Positions 26,742-35,183 of a stretch of DNA of 64,000 nucleotides are shown one piece after another. Source of the DNA: Tepidibacillus fermentans (GTDB lineage Bacteria; Bacillota; Bacilli; Tepidibacillales; Tepidibacillaceae); assembly GCF_004342885.1 (NCBI RefSeq), contig NZ_SMAB01000009.1:1-64000 (forward strand), given 5' to 3'. The position numbers and the translations under genes were made by a program. The notes beneath the pieces were generated by a model. The model was given only the letters and a program-made list of their open reading frames with translations, was not told the DNA's origin and did not search any database. The first letter of the stretch is position 1. Every line of letters begins with the position of its first letter.

Positions 26742-27867
26742 CTGGTTAAGATTTACTTCTATTATTAAAAAAGAGATCCTCCAGATACGTAGAGATCCCC
26801 CTAGTTTGGCGATTGCCCTCATTATGCCGATTTTCATGCTTCTTTTATTTGGATATGCTGTAAACTCAGATATCGAACACTTGTCTACAGGTGTTTGGGA
26901 TCAAGATAAGAGTGCGGAAAGTCGAGAATTTATTCAAAATCTAGTGAATACAAAGTCGTTTCAAGTTCTCTATTATGCAAATAGTTATGACCAAATCCAA
27001 GAATTAATCGACCAAGGAAAAATTAAAATTGGGATTATTATACCACCTGATTATAGCCATCTTCTGGATAAAGGAGAGAGTGCTTCAGTACAAATGCTTG
27101 TGGATGGAACAGAACCCAATGCTGCAAAAACAGCTCTCACTCATGCCGAATTAACGGTTCAACATCAAGCATTGGATCGACAACAACAGCTTTTAGCAAA
27201 ACAAGGTGTAGGTAGCTTTGAACCGTCAATCTCTATCGTACCAAGAATTCTCTATAACCCAAATATGAAAAGTTTAGTCTTTAATATTCCTGCATTGATT
27301 GGCTTAATCATGCAGAACGTAACGGCAATTCTTACGGCATTTGCTTTAGTTCGTGAAAAAGAAAGAGGAACAATGGAACAGTTGGTCGTCACTCCAGTTC
27401 GCCCAATCGAATTAATTCTTGGAAAATTGGTTCCCTATGTTGGAATTGGGCTCTTTTCTTTTAGTATTGTTCTCCTAACTGGGGTTTACTGGTTTGGCGT
27501 ACCTGTAAAAGGAAGTATTCCATTACTCATGCTCTTAAGTTTATTATTTTTAATCACCACGTTAGCGATTGGGATCTTGATTTCAACAGTAGCCAAAACG
27601 CAGTTACAAGCCATGCAAATCTCGTTTGCTTTTATCTTACCTAGTGTGCTGCTATCTGGATTTATCTTTCCAAGAGAGACGATGCCAACCATCATTCAAT
27701 GGTTTGGCGGATTGATTCCCCTCACCTATTTCTTAGAAATTCTTCGTGGTATCTTTTTAAAAGGAATAGGACTGGAATATCTTTGGCGGGAAACTTTGAT
27801 TTTATCTGTTTTTGCACTTATCATTTGTACCATTGCAATCGTTAAATTTCATAAACGAATAGAATAA
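26716..27867 (+). CDS. ABC-2 type exporter permease
   Basis: The 383-aa protein has an N-terminal helix (about 30-50), a large extracytoplasmic domain (about 55-220) and five C-terminal helices, the ABC-2 arrangement of YhhJ/YbhR-like permeases. The start is ATG 26716 after AAAGGGGAA, giving a 26-bp overlap with the ATPase gene; an in-frame start at 26686 has no site. With the HlyD-like lipoprotein it forms a likely toxic-compound exporter. Confidence 0.88.
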   Translation: MQLTKPSFNWLRFTSIIKKEILQIRRDPPSLAIALIMPIFMLLLFGYAVNSDIEHLSTGVWDQDKSAESREFIQNLVNTKSFQVLYYANSYDQIQELIDQGKIKIGIIIPPDYSHLLDKGESASVQMLVDGTEPNAAKTALTHAELTVQHQALDRQQQLLAKQGVGSFEPSISIVPRILYNPNMKSLVFNIPALIGLIMQNVTAILTAFALVREKERGTMEQLVVTPVRPIELILGKLVPYVGIGLFSFSIVLLTGVYWFGVPVKGSIPLLMLLSLLFLITTLAIGILISTVAKTQLQAMQISFAFILPSVLLSGFIFPRETMPTIIQWFGGLIPLTYFLEILRGIFLKGIGLEYLWRETLILSVFALIICTIAIVKFHKRIE

Positions 27868-27883
27868 ACAGGATGTGAAAATA

Positions 27884-28540
27884 TTGGAATATCCAAAGGC
27901 AATCAAACAAACGGCGTGGAGATTATTTTCGGAAAATGGAATCAAAAACACTTCAATTGAAATGATTTGTAAGGAATTGCAAATCTCAAAAAAGACCTTC
28001 TATAAATACTTTGACAATAAAAAAGAATTAATTCGGTCGATCGTTCATGATAATTTTTCTGTCTTTCAAGACCTTTTTAATACTTCGATGATTGAACAGT
28101 TATCTCCTATTACTACCTTTTTACGTTTTATTCAACAATTACGTCGCATGACCCATGGGGAATATTCGTCTAATGAGCAAGACACGAAGTTCTTTTACCC
28201 GATGTATCCAAATATCATGATAGAATTGCCACTTCTTTATCCCCATATTTGGGAAGAAATTGATCAGTTTCGCCATTCTTTATTAGAGAGAATCGCTTAT
28301 CTTTTAGAGAATGAGAAAGAGGATTTTATCAAGGAAACAATCCATGTGAAAGTAATCTCAAGAATTCTTTTTGCGATGATTGAGACGGTGATCCACCCAC
28401 TATTTTTACAACAAAACAATATTTCTTTTGATCAAGCCTTTCATTCTGCAATGACCATTCTTTTCACAGGAATTATCAAAGAGGAAAAACAAACTGAGAT
28501 CATGGAACGAATCTATACTTCAGGAGAAGCACAAGATTGA
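27884..28540 (+). CDS. TetR/AcrR-family transcriptional regulator
   Basis: The protein has an N-terminal TetR helix-turn-helix (IKNTSIEMICKELQISKKTFYKYF) and a helical ligand domain. It follows the exporter genes and probably represses the operon. I favour TTG 27884 (10 nt after AGGA); GTG 27875 is too close to that site. The last 16 codons lie in a 97-bp segment that is duplicated 14 kb downstream. Confidence 0.85.
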   Translation: MEYPKAIKQTAWRLFSENGIKNTSIEMICKELQISKKTFYKYFDNKKELIRSIVHDNFSVFQDLFNTSMIEQLSPITTFLRFIQQLRRMTHGEYSSNEQDTKFFYPMYPNIMIELPLLYPHIWEEIDQFRHSLLERIAYLLENEKEDFIKETIHVKVISRILFAMIETVIHPLFLQQNNISFDQAFHSAMTILFTGIIKEEKQTEIMERIYTSGEAQD

Positions 28541-28583
28541 CTTTTATGTAAACTATTGTTAAGATAAAGTCTAATTGAATAGT
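28487..28583 (+). repeat. Left copy of the 97-bp direct repeat flanking the Rhs island
   Basis: It covers the last codons of tetR and a promoter-like TTGACT-N17-TAAGAT (28537-28565). It matches 42586-42682 at 93 of 97 positions. The IS3-like left end begins exactly at its right edge. Confidence 0.85.
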
Positions 28584-28650
28584 GATATGCTCCCCCTAAG
28601 GTAGACAGGTTAAAAAATAAAAATTTTGTTTATCTTAGGGGAAGTTTTTT

Positions 28651-29217
28651 ATGGGGAAACAATCGTACTCAACTCCATTCAAGCAGGAAGTGGTGCTTGC
28701 TTATCATAGTGGAAATTACACCCTGAAAGAAATTTGTTCTGAATATCAAGTCACTAAATATTCCGTATTAGAATGGGTAAAAGTTTGAGTGATATGGAAT
28801 AGAAGGATTAGAAAAATCAACATCATGGAAGTCTTATCCTAAAGAAATCAAAGAAGCAGCTGTGAGAGATTATTTGTCGGGTCAATATTCTCAATATGAG
28901 ATTGTTAGAATGTATGACATCTCTAGTCGATCCTCCAACGGTGGGTGGAGCGTTATAATCGTCATAGGGAATTAAAGGATACGTCTGAAACATATAAAAT
29001 TTCCTACCAACAAGTTTATCAATGGGTAAAGAAATATGAAGATGGTGGAGAAGAAGCACTGAGAGATAGACGAGGAAGGAAAAAAGAAGAACAAGAGCTC
29101 ACACCAGAAGAAAAGATCAAATTAGAAATGAAGAAGCTTGAACGAGAGAATGAACGGTTACGAGCAGAAAACGCATTCTTAAAAAAGTTAGAGGAACTCG
29201 AAAGGAGGCGGGATTAA
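28651..29217 (+). pseudogene. IS3-family OrfA, frameshifted
   Basis: The start ATG 28651 opens a helix-turn-helix segment (FKQEVVLAYHSG) that hits TGA at 28786. A second helix-turn-helix continues in other frames (KEAAVRDYLSGQYSQYE), with another break near 28930. The remaining frame encodes WVKKYEDGGEEALRDRRGRK and a leucine-zipper-like end. At least two frameshifts separate the parts. Confidence 0.85.
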
Positions 29218-29519
29218 GCCAGGTACGATTTCCCGATACATATATAGCTATTCAAGAGTTACATGAGGAAGAAGGCTTTTCTATTACTCTACTTTGTGCA
29301 ATCGCTGGGATCGCGCGGTCTACTTACTACAAATGGTTAAATCGAACCACCTCTAGAGAACAACCTTTCATTCATAGTGATCGTGGATTTCAATATACTT
29401 CGCTTGGATTTAAGAGGAGAATTGATGAGGCAAAGATGACTCATAGTATGTCACGTGTTGGTAGGTGTATTGATAATGCACCAATGGAATCTTTGATGAA
29501 CGACTTCAAAAACGACTAA
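29214..29519 (+). pseudogene. IS3-family OrfB transposase, internally deleted
   Basis: About 45 N-terminal residues (QELHEEEGFSITLLCAIAG, ARSTYYKWL) are fused at 29355 to the C-terminal catalytic part with HSDRGFQYTS and the Glu motif IDNAPMES. The first catalytic Asp and about 130 residues are missing, so it is inactive. Confidence 0.85.
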
Positions 29520-29736
29520 ACGGCCTCAGCCCTATGGAATATAGGCCCCAAGCCGCTTAGCTGATTTTAATTCCACTGTCTACTTGACAGGGGGCAGTTC
29601 AAAACAAAGGTCAGTCCCCCTCCATAAAAAAATATATACGTAACTAAGTGAAATGTCTATATATTATATTTTTTGTTCGTTCGAGGGAGATAGACCCTTA
29701 TGAGTCAGAGCCTTATTCCCGTAAAAATACCTATAT

Positions 29737-30297
29737 TTAGATTACTTTAACTTCTAAAAAGTCACATCCTGTTATATTATTTTTCTCTATTAATTCTCTA
29801 AGTTCTTCTGATATGAATATTGGAATTTCATCACCCTTGAGTTTAATAATATGCTTTGATTGTATCGCCTCCTTACATAAAGCATATTTTTTTATACTAT
29901 ATATACTTTCACCATCAAGTTCAAACACACTATAATCTGAATTTTCTAAGTTTAATGCATCAACAACATTCAAAATGTTAGCTACCGAAAAACCTTTTAA
30001 AATTTTGTTTTCACCTTTATTCACTACATTTATAGGCAGATATTGTATACCATCATCTACTTCCTCTAAAATCGCTTTAAATCTTTCAGAAACTATAAAC
30101 CACCCTAAATTGTTTGCTAAATAATCTGTTAATCTTTCTCCTTCTTTAGGGTCAAAGTAAAAGGTGATTTCGCTATTCCAATTATGAATATACTTACCTT
30201 CCGATAATTCATATTGTTCAAATCCCTTTGTATCTATACAGTATGCTACTACATCTCTATCATCACTATCATCCATTAGCAACTTATAAAATCTCAT
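29737..30297 (-). CDS. Putative immunity protein, Imm11/DUF1629-like
   Basis: The 186-aa protein has the DUF1629/Imm11-like layout: an N-terminal FYKLLMDDSDD, GWFIVSERFKAILEE in the middle and a C-terminal IFISEELRELIEKNNITGCDF. It should neutralise the toxin tip encoded immediately upstream. ATG 30297 overlaps that gene's stop codon (TAATG), with GGAGG 8 nt before. Its AT-rich composition differs from the Rhs core next to it. Confidence 0.75.
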   Translation of the reverse strand: MRFYKLLMDDSDDRDVVAYCIDTKGFEQYELSEGKYIHNWNSEITFYFDPKEGERLTDYLANNLGWFIVSERFKAILEEVDDGIQYLPINVVNKGENKILKGFSVANILNVVDALNLENSDYSVFELDGESIYSIKKYALCKEAIQSKHIIKLKGDEIPIFISEELRELIEKNNITGCDFLEVKVI

Positions 30298-30866
30298 TAT
30301 TTCTTCCTCCAATAATCTTTATAAAGCATCTCCGGGTTCTTTCTAATTTCCTGTTTTAATTGTTCGAATAATCTTAAAAATTTCCTTTTATCCCCCTTAG
30401 CTATTTTATCAAAAGTTCTAATATTGCTTAACACATACTCGTGATAAGCATTTGGATGTCTTCCCTGATGAGGTAGTAATTCTATATTCCAAACGTCATC
30501 CAAATCTAGTCCATATTTTTTCGTTATAGCCTCTATTTGTGGAGTATATTTTTTACTTTTATTTGTAGCATAATGATGTTTTTGTAAAGGTTTACCCGTA
30601 CCCTTAGAAGCAAAGAACTGTAAGTCTAATTTTAATAGACCCGCATTACCCTTTCTACTAATCCCTAACTTTGGTGTCTTGGCAAATTTATATCCAAATT
30701 TTAATCCTTTTAAGGCTGTTTTTCCTGCTCCGCCGGTAAACATCCCTACTCCCGCCATCAACCGATCGGTGACGGATAGCTTCCGTCCTGTTACTAAATC
30801 TCGACCGGTGATGGCCTCTATTCCACTTTTAATATTGCCGACAACAGGGATGAAGTCAAGGGCCAT
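30297..30866 (-). CDS. Orphan Rhs toxin tip 3, AHH/HNH-type nuclease
   Basis: The 189-aa open frame begins with the pretoxin segment shared with the full-length Rhs (ALDFIPVVGNIKSGIE), a DLQFFAS linker motif, then a unique C-terminus with LQKHHYATN...YGLDLDDVWN...LLPHQGRHPNAYHEYV. The HH and the downstream H-x3-H pattern fits AHH-type HNH nucleases. Nothing gives it a secretion signal; it would be expressed only by internal initiation or after recombination into the full-length gene. Confidence 0.7.
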   Translation of the reverse strand: MALDFIPVVGNIKSGIEAITGRDLVTGRKLSVTDRLMAGVGMFTGGAGKTALKGLKFGYKFAKTPKLGISRKGNAGLLKLDLQFFASKGTGKPLQKHHYATNKSKKYTPQIEAITKKYGLDLDDVWNIELLPHQGRHPNAYHEYVLSNIRTFDKIAKGDKRKFLRLFEQLKQEIRKNPEMLYKDYWRKK

Positions 30867-30875
30867 GGAACCCGC

Positions 30876-31556
30876 TTATGCCATGAACTTCGAGGATGGC
30901 AGTCGGAACTTTTTCCATTTCGGCAGTTTCTTCAAAGAGTAGCCTGCTTTAAAGTCAAATCCATACCTTGATGGCGTTGATTGATGATAAACATACCGGC
31001 TTTGGACGGTTACGTTATTTTGAACATCATATGGCTGTCTTACACCGGCTACCGATCGAAAATAGCTGCTTCTCATGGCGATGATTTCTTCTTTTGTCGG
31101 AGGGGGTGGCGTCACTTCTTGACGACCACTTTCGCCTCCTGTACTTCCTCCAAGGCCCCCATATTTTACTAATGCCCTATAGGTTTGCGGTCCTGCGATG
31201 CCATCCACCGTGATATGGGCATATCTTTGAAAGTCGATGACTGCCCCTTCGGTTAACGGACCAAAGTTTCCGTCAATGGGGCCTGGAGAAAATCCAACGT
31301 TCTTCAACATGGTTTGTAGGTCCGAAACAAACGGTCCTTCATCACCACGTTTTAATATTTGTCCTGTCCAATTGCTTGATTCTGCTTGTCGGCCTGTCGG
31401 GTCAATGAATGCAAGTGGATTATTATTAACATACACATATCGGTTTAAGCTTTGCGGGTGATCTATCCATCCTGCCAATGTATCCTTTGATACAAAGCGC
31501 CCTTCATTCGGACTGTACCATCTTGCCGCAAAATCAATGAGTCCTGCTTTTGCGTC
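30876..31556 (-). pseudogene. Orphan Rhs core and peptidoglycan-binding segment, 5'-truncated
   Basis: This is nearly identical to the end of the Rhs core and the peptidoglycan-binding domain of the full-length gene (DFAARWYSPNEGRF, RYVYVNNNPLAFIDPTG, GPIDGNFGPLTEGAV). It begins abruptly at about 31556 with an upstream in-frame stop, and a TAA at 30876-30878 replaces the Gln codon of the full-length gene. The downstream toxin frame continues in the same phase. Confidence 0.8.
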
Positions 31557-31858
31557 AAATGTTTATATTCTTTTCTCGCCACGAGAAAGCTTTCTCTCGT
31601 GTTTTAAAGTGTACTCGAAGGGTATTAATGGTGTTAATCGCTTTACCATGCGTTGCAGCCAAACTCATTGTAGGTGAACCATTATGAGCTCTGAATTAAA
31701 ATGTTGGTAAAAAACATACTTAAATTCTCTAATTCTCTCGTAAACACACTTTATTATTTGATATAGCTGTTAGATTTAAAATAGAAAAACCTTGAAAGGC
31801 ATATAGCCAATCAAGGTTCTCTTTGTTTTATTTTTGTGCTCGGGATAGGCATCTATAC
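31557..31858. other. Intergenic stretch with hairpins
   Basis: No gene is supported here. A CACGAGAAAG/CTTTCTCTCGTG hairpin lies at 31578-31599, and a strong minus-strand terminator at 31783-31818. The stretch is AT-rich and unlike the Rhs core. Confidence 0.5.
31783..31818 (-). terminator. Terminator after putative immunity gene 2
   Basis: On the minus strand AACCTTGATTGGC pairs with GCC...TCAAGGTT and runs into TTTTTC. Confidence 0.7.
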
Positions 31859-32479
31859 TTACTTAACGCCGTTAGAATAATTTAAGAAAAGAGTATTAGC
31901 AATTTCTTGTGGAAGTTGTTGATTTACAAAATTGAGCCCTACCCACGATAAAACTGTTTCATCAATAGAGCGCCAATTTTTTAAAATCGGCAATAAATCT
32001 GCACTATTGTTTACATCTTGAAGCCCTAAAACACAAACCCCATAACTTCTTTCTCCCCATATTGCCCATTTCATTGAAGGAGGTAGCCAAATAACGGTAT
32101 AAGAATTGTACAGCACTGCATCCGCTGGACTTTCCTCAGGTCCTAATTCAAGAACATCTAAATATTCATCGGGTGATAAATTGACAGGGAGTTTCATCCA
32201 ATTATAATAATTAAACTCTTTATAAAAATATTCTACTGGATTAGGATCTAACACTGCGGTAAGGACATAATCATCTTTTGTTTCTTTAGATAATTGCTGG
32301 ATTATGCTCCAAAAATCTTTGTCCATTGCCCAGTCAAACTCTTCAAACAAAAAATAATTGAATTGTTCTCGGAATACCTGTTTAGGCAATCTATTTTCTA
32401 TATAAAACGTATCACTAGCTATTCCTATTAATTTATTAAACTCTTTTTTTTCCCTAACAAATAAAGTTTCTAAATTCAT
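31859..32479 (-). CDS. Putative immunity protein 2
   Basis: The 206-aa acidic, Trp- and Tyr-rich soluble protein is not assigned to a named family here. It follows the second Rhs tip by 10 bp and has GGGGGAG 4 nt before ATG 32479. By position and composition it is the likely antidote for tip 2. Confidence 0.65.
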   Translation of the reverse strand: MNLETLFVREKKEFNKLIGIASDTFYIENRLPKQVFREQFNYFLFEEFDWAMDKDFWSIIQQLSKETKDDYVLTAVLDPNPVEYFYKEFNYYNWMKLPVNLSPDEYLDVLELGPEESPADAVLYNSYTVIWLPPSMKWAIWGERSYGVCVLGLQDVNNSADLLPILKNWRSIDETVLSWVGLNFVNQQLPQEIANTLFLNYSNGVK

Positions 32480-32489
32480 TGGACTCCCC

Positions 32490-33540
32490 CTATTTTAACC
32501 TAATTTTTAAAGTCATTCTTTTGCTCCCTTTTGGATAAAAGTCTGCAGTTGAACCACCTGTGGATTTAGCACCGTCGCGAAGAACATATTTTGCACCATC
32601 TTTTGTCAGTATTATTGTTTTTCCGTCTTTAGATATTGATTTTTTCCATCCATCTCTAAGTAGATTTTTTTCGAACTGTGCTTTAGATACATCAGTCGCT
32701 CTGTTAGCATAACGACTACCAGATTTAGTCACATCTACATATTTAGAAGCTTTGCCTGTACCCTTAGTTCCACCTTTACCACTCGCAAAAAATTGTAAGT
32801 CTACTCTCAGTAGGTTCCCCGCATCTGCAGATTCATTCAGCCGGTTACTGTACCTGAGAGAGTTTGCCGCAAATCCAAAACCTTTTTGGGCTGCTTTTAA
32901 GAGTGCTTTTCCTCCACCGCCGGTAAAAATCCCTACTCCCGCCATCAGCCGATCGGTTACCGATAGCTTCCGTTCTGTTACTAAGTCCCGGCCAATAATC
33001 GCCTCTATTCCACTTTTAATATTGCCGACAACAGGGATGAAGTCAAGGGCCATCGATCCTGCTTGACGTTTAAAGGATGATGATGGCAATCGGAACTTTT
33101 TCCATTTCGGCAGTTTCTTCAATGAGTATCCTGCTTTAAAGTCAAATCCATACCTTGATGGCGTTGATTGATGATAAATATACCGACTTTGGACGGTTAC
33201 GTTATTTTGAACATCATATGGCTGTCTTACACCGGCTACCGATCGAAAATAGCTGCTTCTCATGGCGATGATTTCTTCTTTTGTCGGAGGGGGTGGCGTC
33301 ACTTCTTGACGACCACTTTCGCCTCCTGTACTCCCTCCAAGGCCCCCATATTTTACTAATGCCCTATAGGTTTGCGGTCCTGCGATGCCATCCACCGTGA
33401 TATGGACATATCTTTGAAAGTCGATGACTGCCCCTTCGGTTAGCGGACCAAAGTTTCCGTCAATGGGGCCTGGAGAAAATCCAACGTTCTTCAACATGGT
33501 TTGTAGGTCCGAAACAAACGGTCCTTCATCACCACGTTTT
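32490..33540 (-). pseudogene. Orphan Rhs cassette 2 (peptidoglycan-binding, pretoxin, toxin tip 2)
   Basis: Reading starts within the peptidoglycan-binding domain at the junction with IS66 DNA (33540/33541); the first ATG is 33497, giving 335 aa. It shares the pretoxin segment with the other two copies, diverges at about residue 200, carries VDLQFFAS, and ends in a unique basic tip (SKDGKTIILTKDGAKYVLRD, KRMTLKIRL). The tip may be a nuclease, but I see no decisive motif. It lacks the Rhs shell and a secretion signal. Confidence 0.75.
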
Positions 33541-34373
33541 AACCTGGGAGACCAGCTACTTCTACATCCTATTTATGGCAGTATCAGACAGGAATAGAAG
33601 GACCGCCTATCATCCTTTATGATTATCAGGAAACGAGAGCTGGGGAAAACCCGCAGAAATTCCTAAACGGTTTTCAAGGCTATTTGCAGGTGGATGGATA
33701 CGCAGGATACCATAAAGTGCCAAACGTAACCTTGGTTGGTTGTTGGGCTCATGCGCGTAGAGGATTTACAGACGCCCTAAGATCCATGCCCGCCAATAGC
33801 GTGAAACCAGTGACAGCAACAGAAGGCCTGAATTTCTGTAATCAACTGTTTGCGGTGGAACGCAAATTAAAAAAATTAGATCCCAAAGATCGGTATGAAG
33901 AACGTCTAAAGCAAAGTAAACCCATCCTAGACGCTTTTTTGTCATGGCTTCAAAAGCAAGAACAGCAAGTGTTGCCAAAGAGCGCACTAGGAAAAGCCAT
34001 TGCATACTGTCTGAACCAATGGGACAAAATTAATAGCCTTTTTAGAGGATGGGCGACTGGAGATCGATCATAATCGCAGCGAACGCTCCATCAAATCGGT
34101 GGTCATAGGAAGGAAAAATTGGCTTTTCGCCAATACACCACAAGGTGCACGAGCAAGTGCCATCATCTACAGCATTGTGGAGACAGCCAAAGAGAATCAA
34201 TTAAATCCATATTACTACCTTCGCTATCTTTTTGAGCAGCTTCCCAATATGGATTTGTCAGACAAGAATGCATTGGATCAAATGCTTCCTTGGTCAACCA
34301 CACTCCCTGTTACATGTATTGCTTTTAATCAGCTAACTAAAGCCTTCAAAAAGGTGGGGGCTATTTGACGTTT
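33541..34373 (+). pseudogene. IS66-family transposase fragment, 5'-truncated and frameshifted
   Basis: The frame encodes the IS66 DDE core: SYLWQYQTGIEGPP, LQVDGYAGYHKV, VGCWAHARRGF, then after a frameshift near 34050 IDHNRSERSIKSVVIGRKNW. The N-terminal half is absent; the break is fused to the Rhs cassette at 33540. Confidence 0.88.
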
Positions 34374-34377
34374 ACCC

Positions 34378-34623
34378 AGAGAACAACCTTTCATTCATAG
34401 TGATCGTGGATTTCAATATACTTCACTTGGATTTAAGTGGAGAATTGATGAGGCAAAGATGACTCATAGTATGTCACGTGTTGGTAGGTGTATTGATAAT
34501 GCACCAATGGAACTTTGATGAACGACTTCAAAAATGACTAAACGGCCTCAGCCCTATGGAATATAGGGCCCAAGCCGCTTAGCTGATTTTAATTCCACTG
34601 TCTACTTTACAGGGGGCAGTTCA
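34378..34623 (+). mobile_element. 3' remnant of the IS3-family element
   Basis: About 246 bp match 29355-29601 almost exactly, including the right terminal repeat, and begin at the same base as the deletion junction of the first copy. A 1-2 nt loss disrupts the MES motif. Confidence 0.85.
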
Positions 34624-34669
34624 GTCGTTTTACCGACCTTTTGGGACAGCCTCGCCTGTAACTTAAAGT

Positions 34670-34764
34670 TTAAATTAATTCTATTCTAGAGCCATCTAGT
34701 TCCTCTTCTGTTTCTTTAAATAGCTCTAGTAATCACTTAAATCTCTTAAAAATTCTTGTCTCAT
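34670..34764 (-). pseudogene. Frameshifted remnant of a small gene
   Basis: ATG 34764 gives MRQEFLRDLSDY then a stop; one frame over, the reading continues as LELFKETEEELDGSRIELI before another stop. It looks like the tail of a small helical protein, perhaps a degenerate immunity gene. Confidence 0.3.
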
Positions 34765-34801
34765 ACTACAATCTCACCATTCAATTAATATAAGAAGTAT
34801 A

Positions 34802-35173
34802 TTATTTAACTTCCATATATATCCCATAGATTGTTAATTCTGTATTTTCATAGTCTACATCACATATTTCAGCTGGAAAAAAATCTTTGTGATTTATACA
34901 GGCGTTAAATCTAACGATACAAAAATCAATAATGTCTTTATCTAATTCAAGTGTTAATATTTCAGAATTGTAATACATCTCCGAAGGTTGACCGCAATTG
35001 GTAATCTTAATCTCTTTAACTTTTTTCATTGAATCTAATGAACTATTATGAACGCGAATGCAACTGTGGCCATTAATTAATGCTTCTTGAAACTTTGTTT
35101 TAAGTTCTATAGCACCGTCATGATCGAACTCCATGTGTAGTGCATATTCATCATCTCTAAACATTCGTATCAT
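34802..35173 (-). CDS. Putative immunity protein 1, partner of the full-length Rhs
   Basis: The 123-aa acidic soluble protein has no recognised family. It starts 10 bp after the Rhs stop, with AAGGTG before the ATG, and is the only gene between the Rhs tip and the IS3 remnant. Position is the main evidence for an immunity role. Confidence 0.65.
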   Translation of the reverse strand: MIRMFRDDEYALHMEFDHDGAIELKTKFQEALINGHSCIRVHNSSLDSMKKVKEIKITNCGQPSEMYYNSEILTLELDKDIIDFCIVRFNACINHKDFFPAEICDVDYENTELTIYGIYMEVK

Positions 35174-35183
35174 TTTATCACCT

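Larger units (their letters stand above)
28583..29601 (+). mobile_element. Decayed IS3-family insertion sequence
   Basis: The left end TGATATGCTCCCCCT and the right end (minus strand TGAACTGCCCCCT) are imperfect inverted repeats, both continuing into GTAGACAG. Between them lie a frameshifted orfA and an orfB with a large internal deletion. The element cannot transpose on its own. Its left end coincides with the edge of the 97-bp repeat. Confidence 0.85.

Noticed and set aside
28495-28583. Long target-site duplication of a transposon
   Set aside because: At 97 bp with four mismatches it is far longer than known IS target duplications; recombination is more likely.
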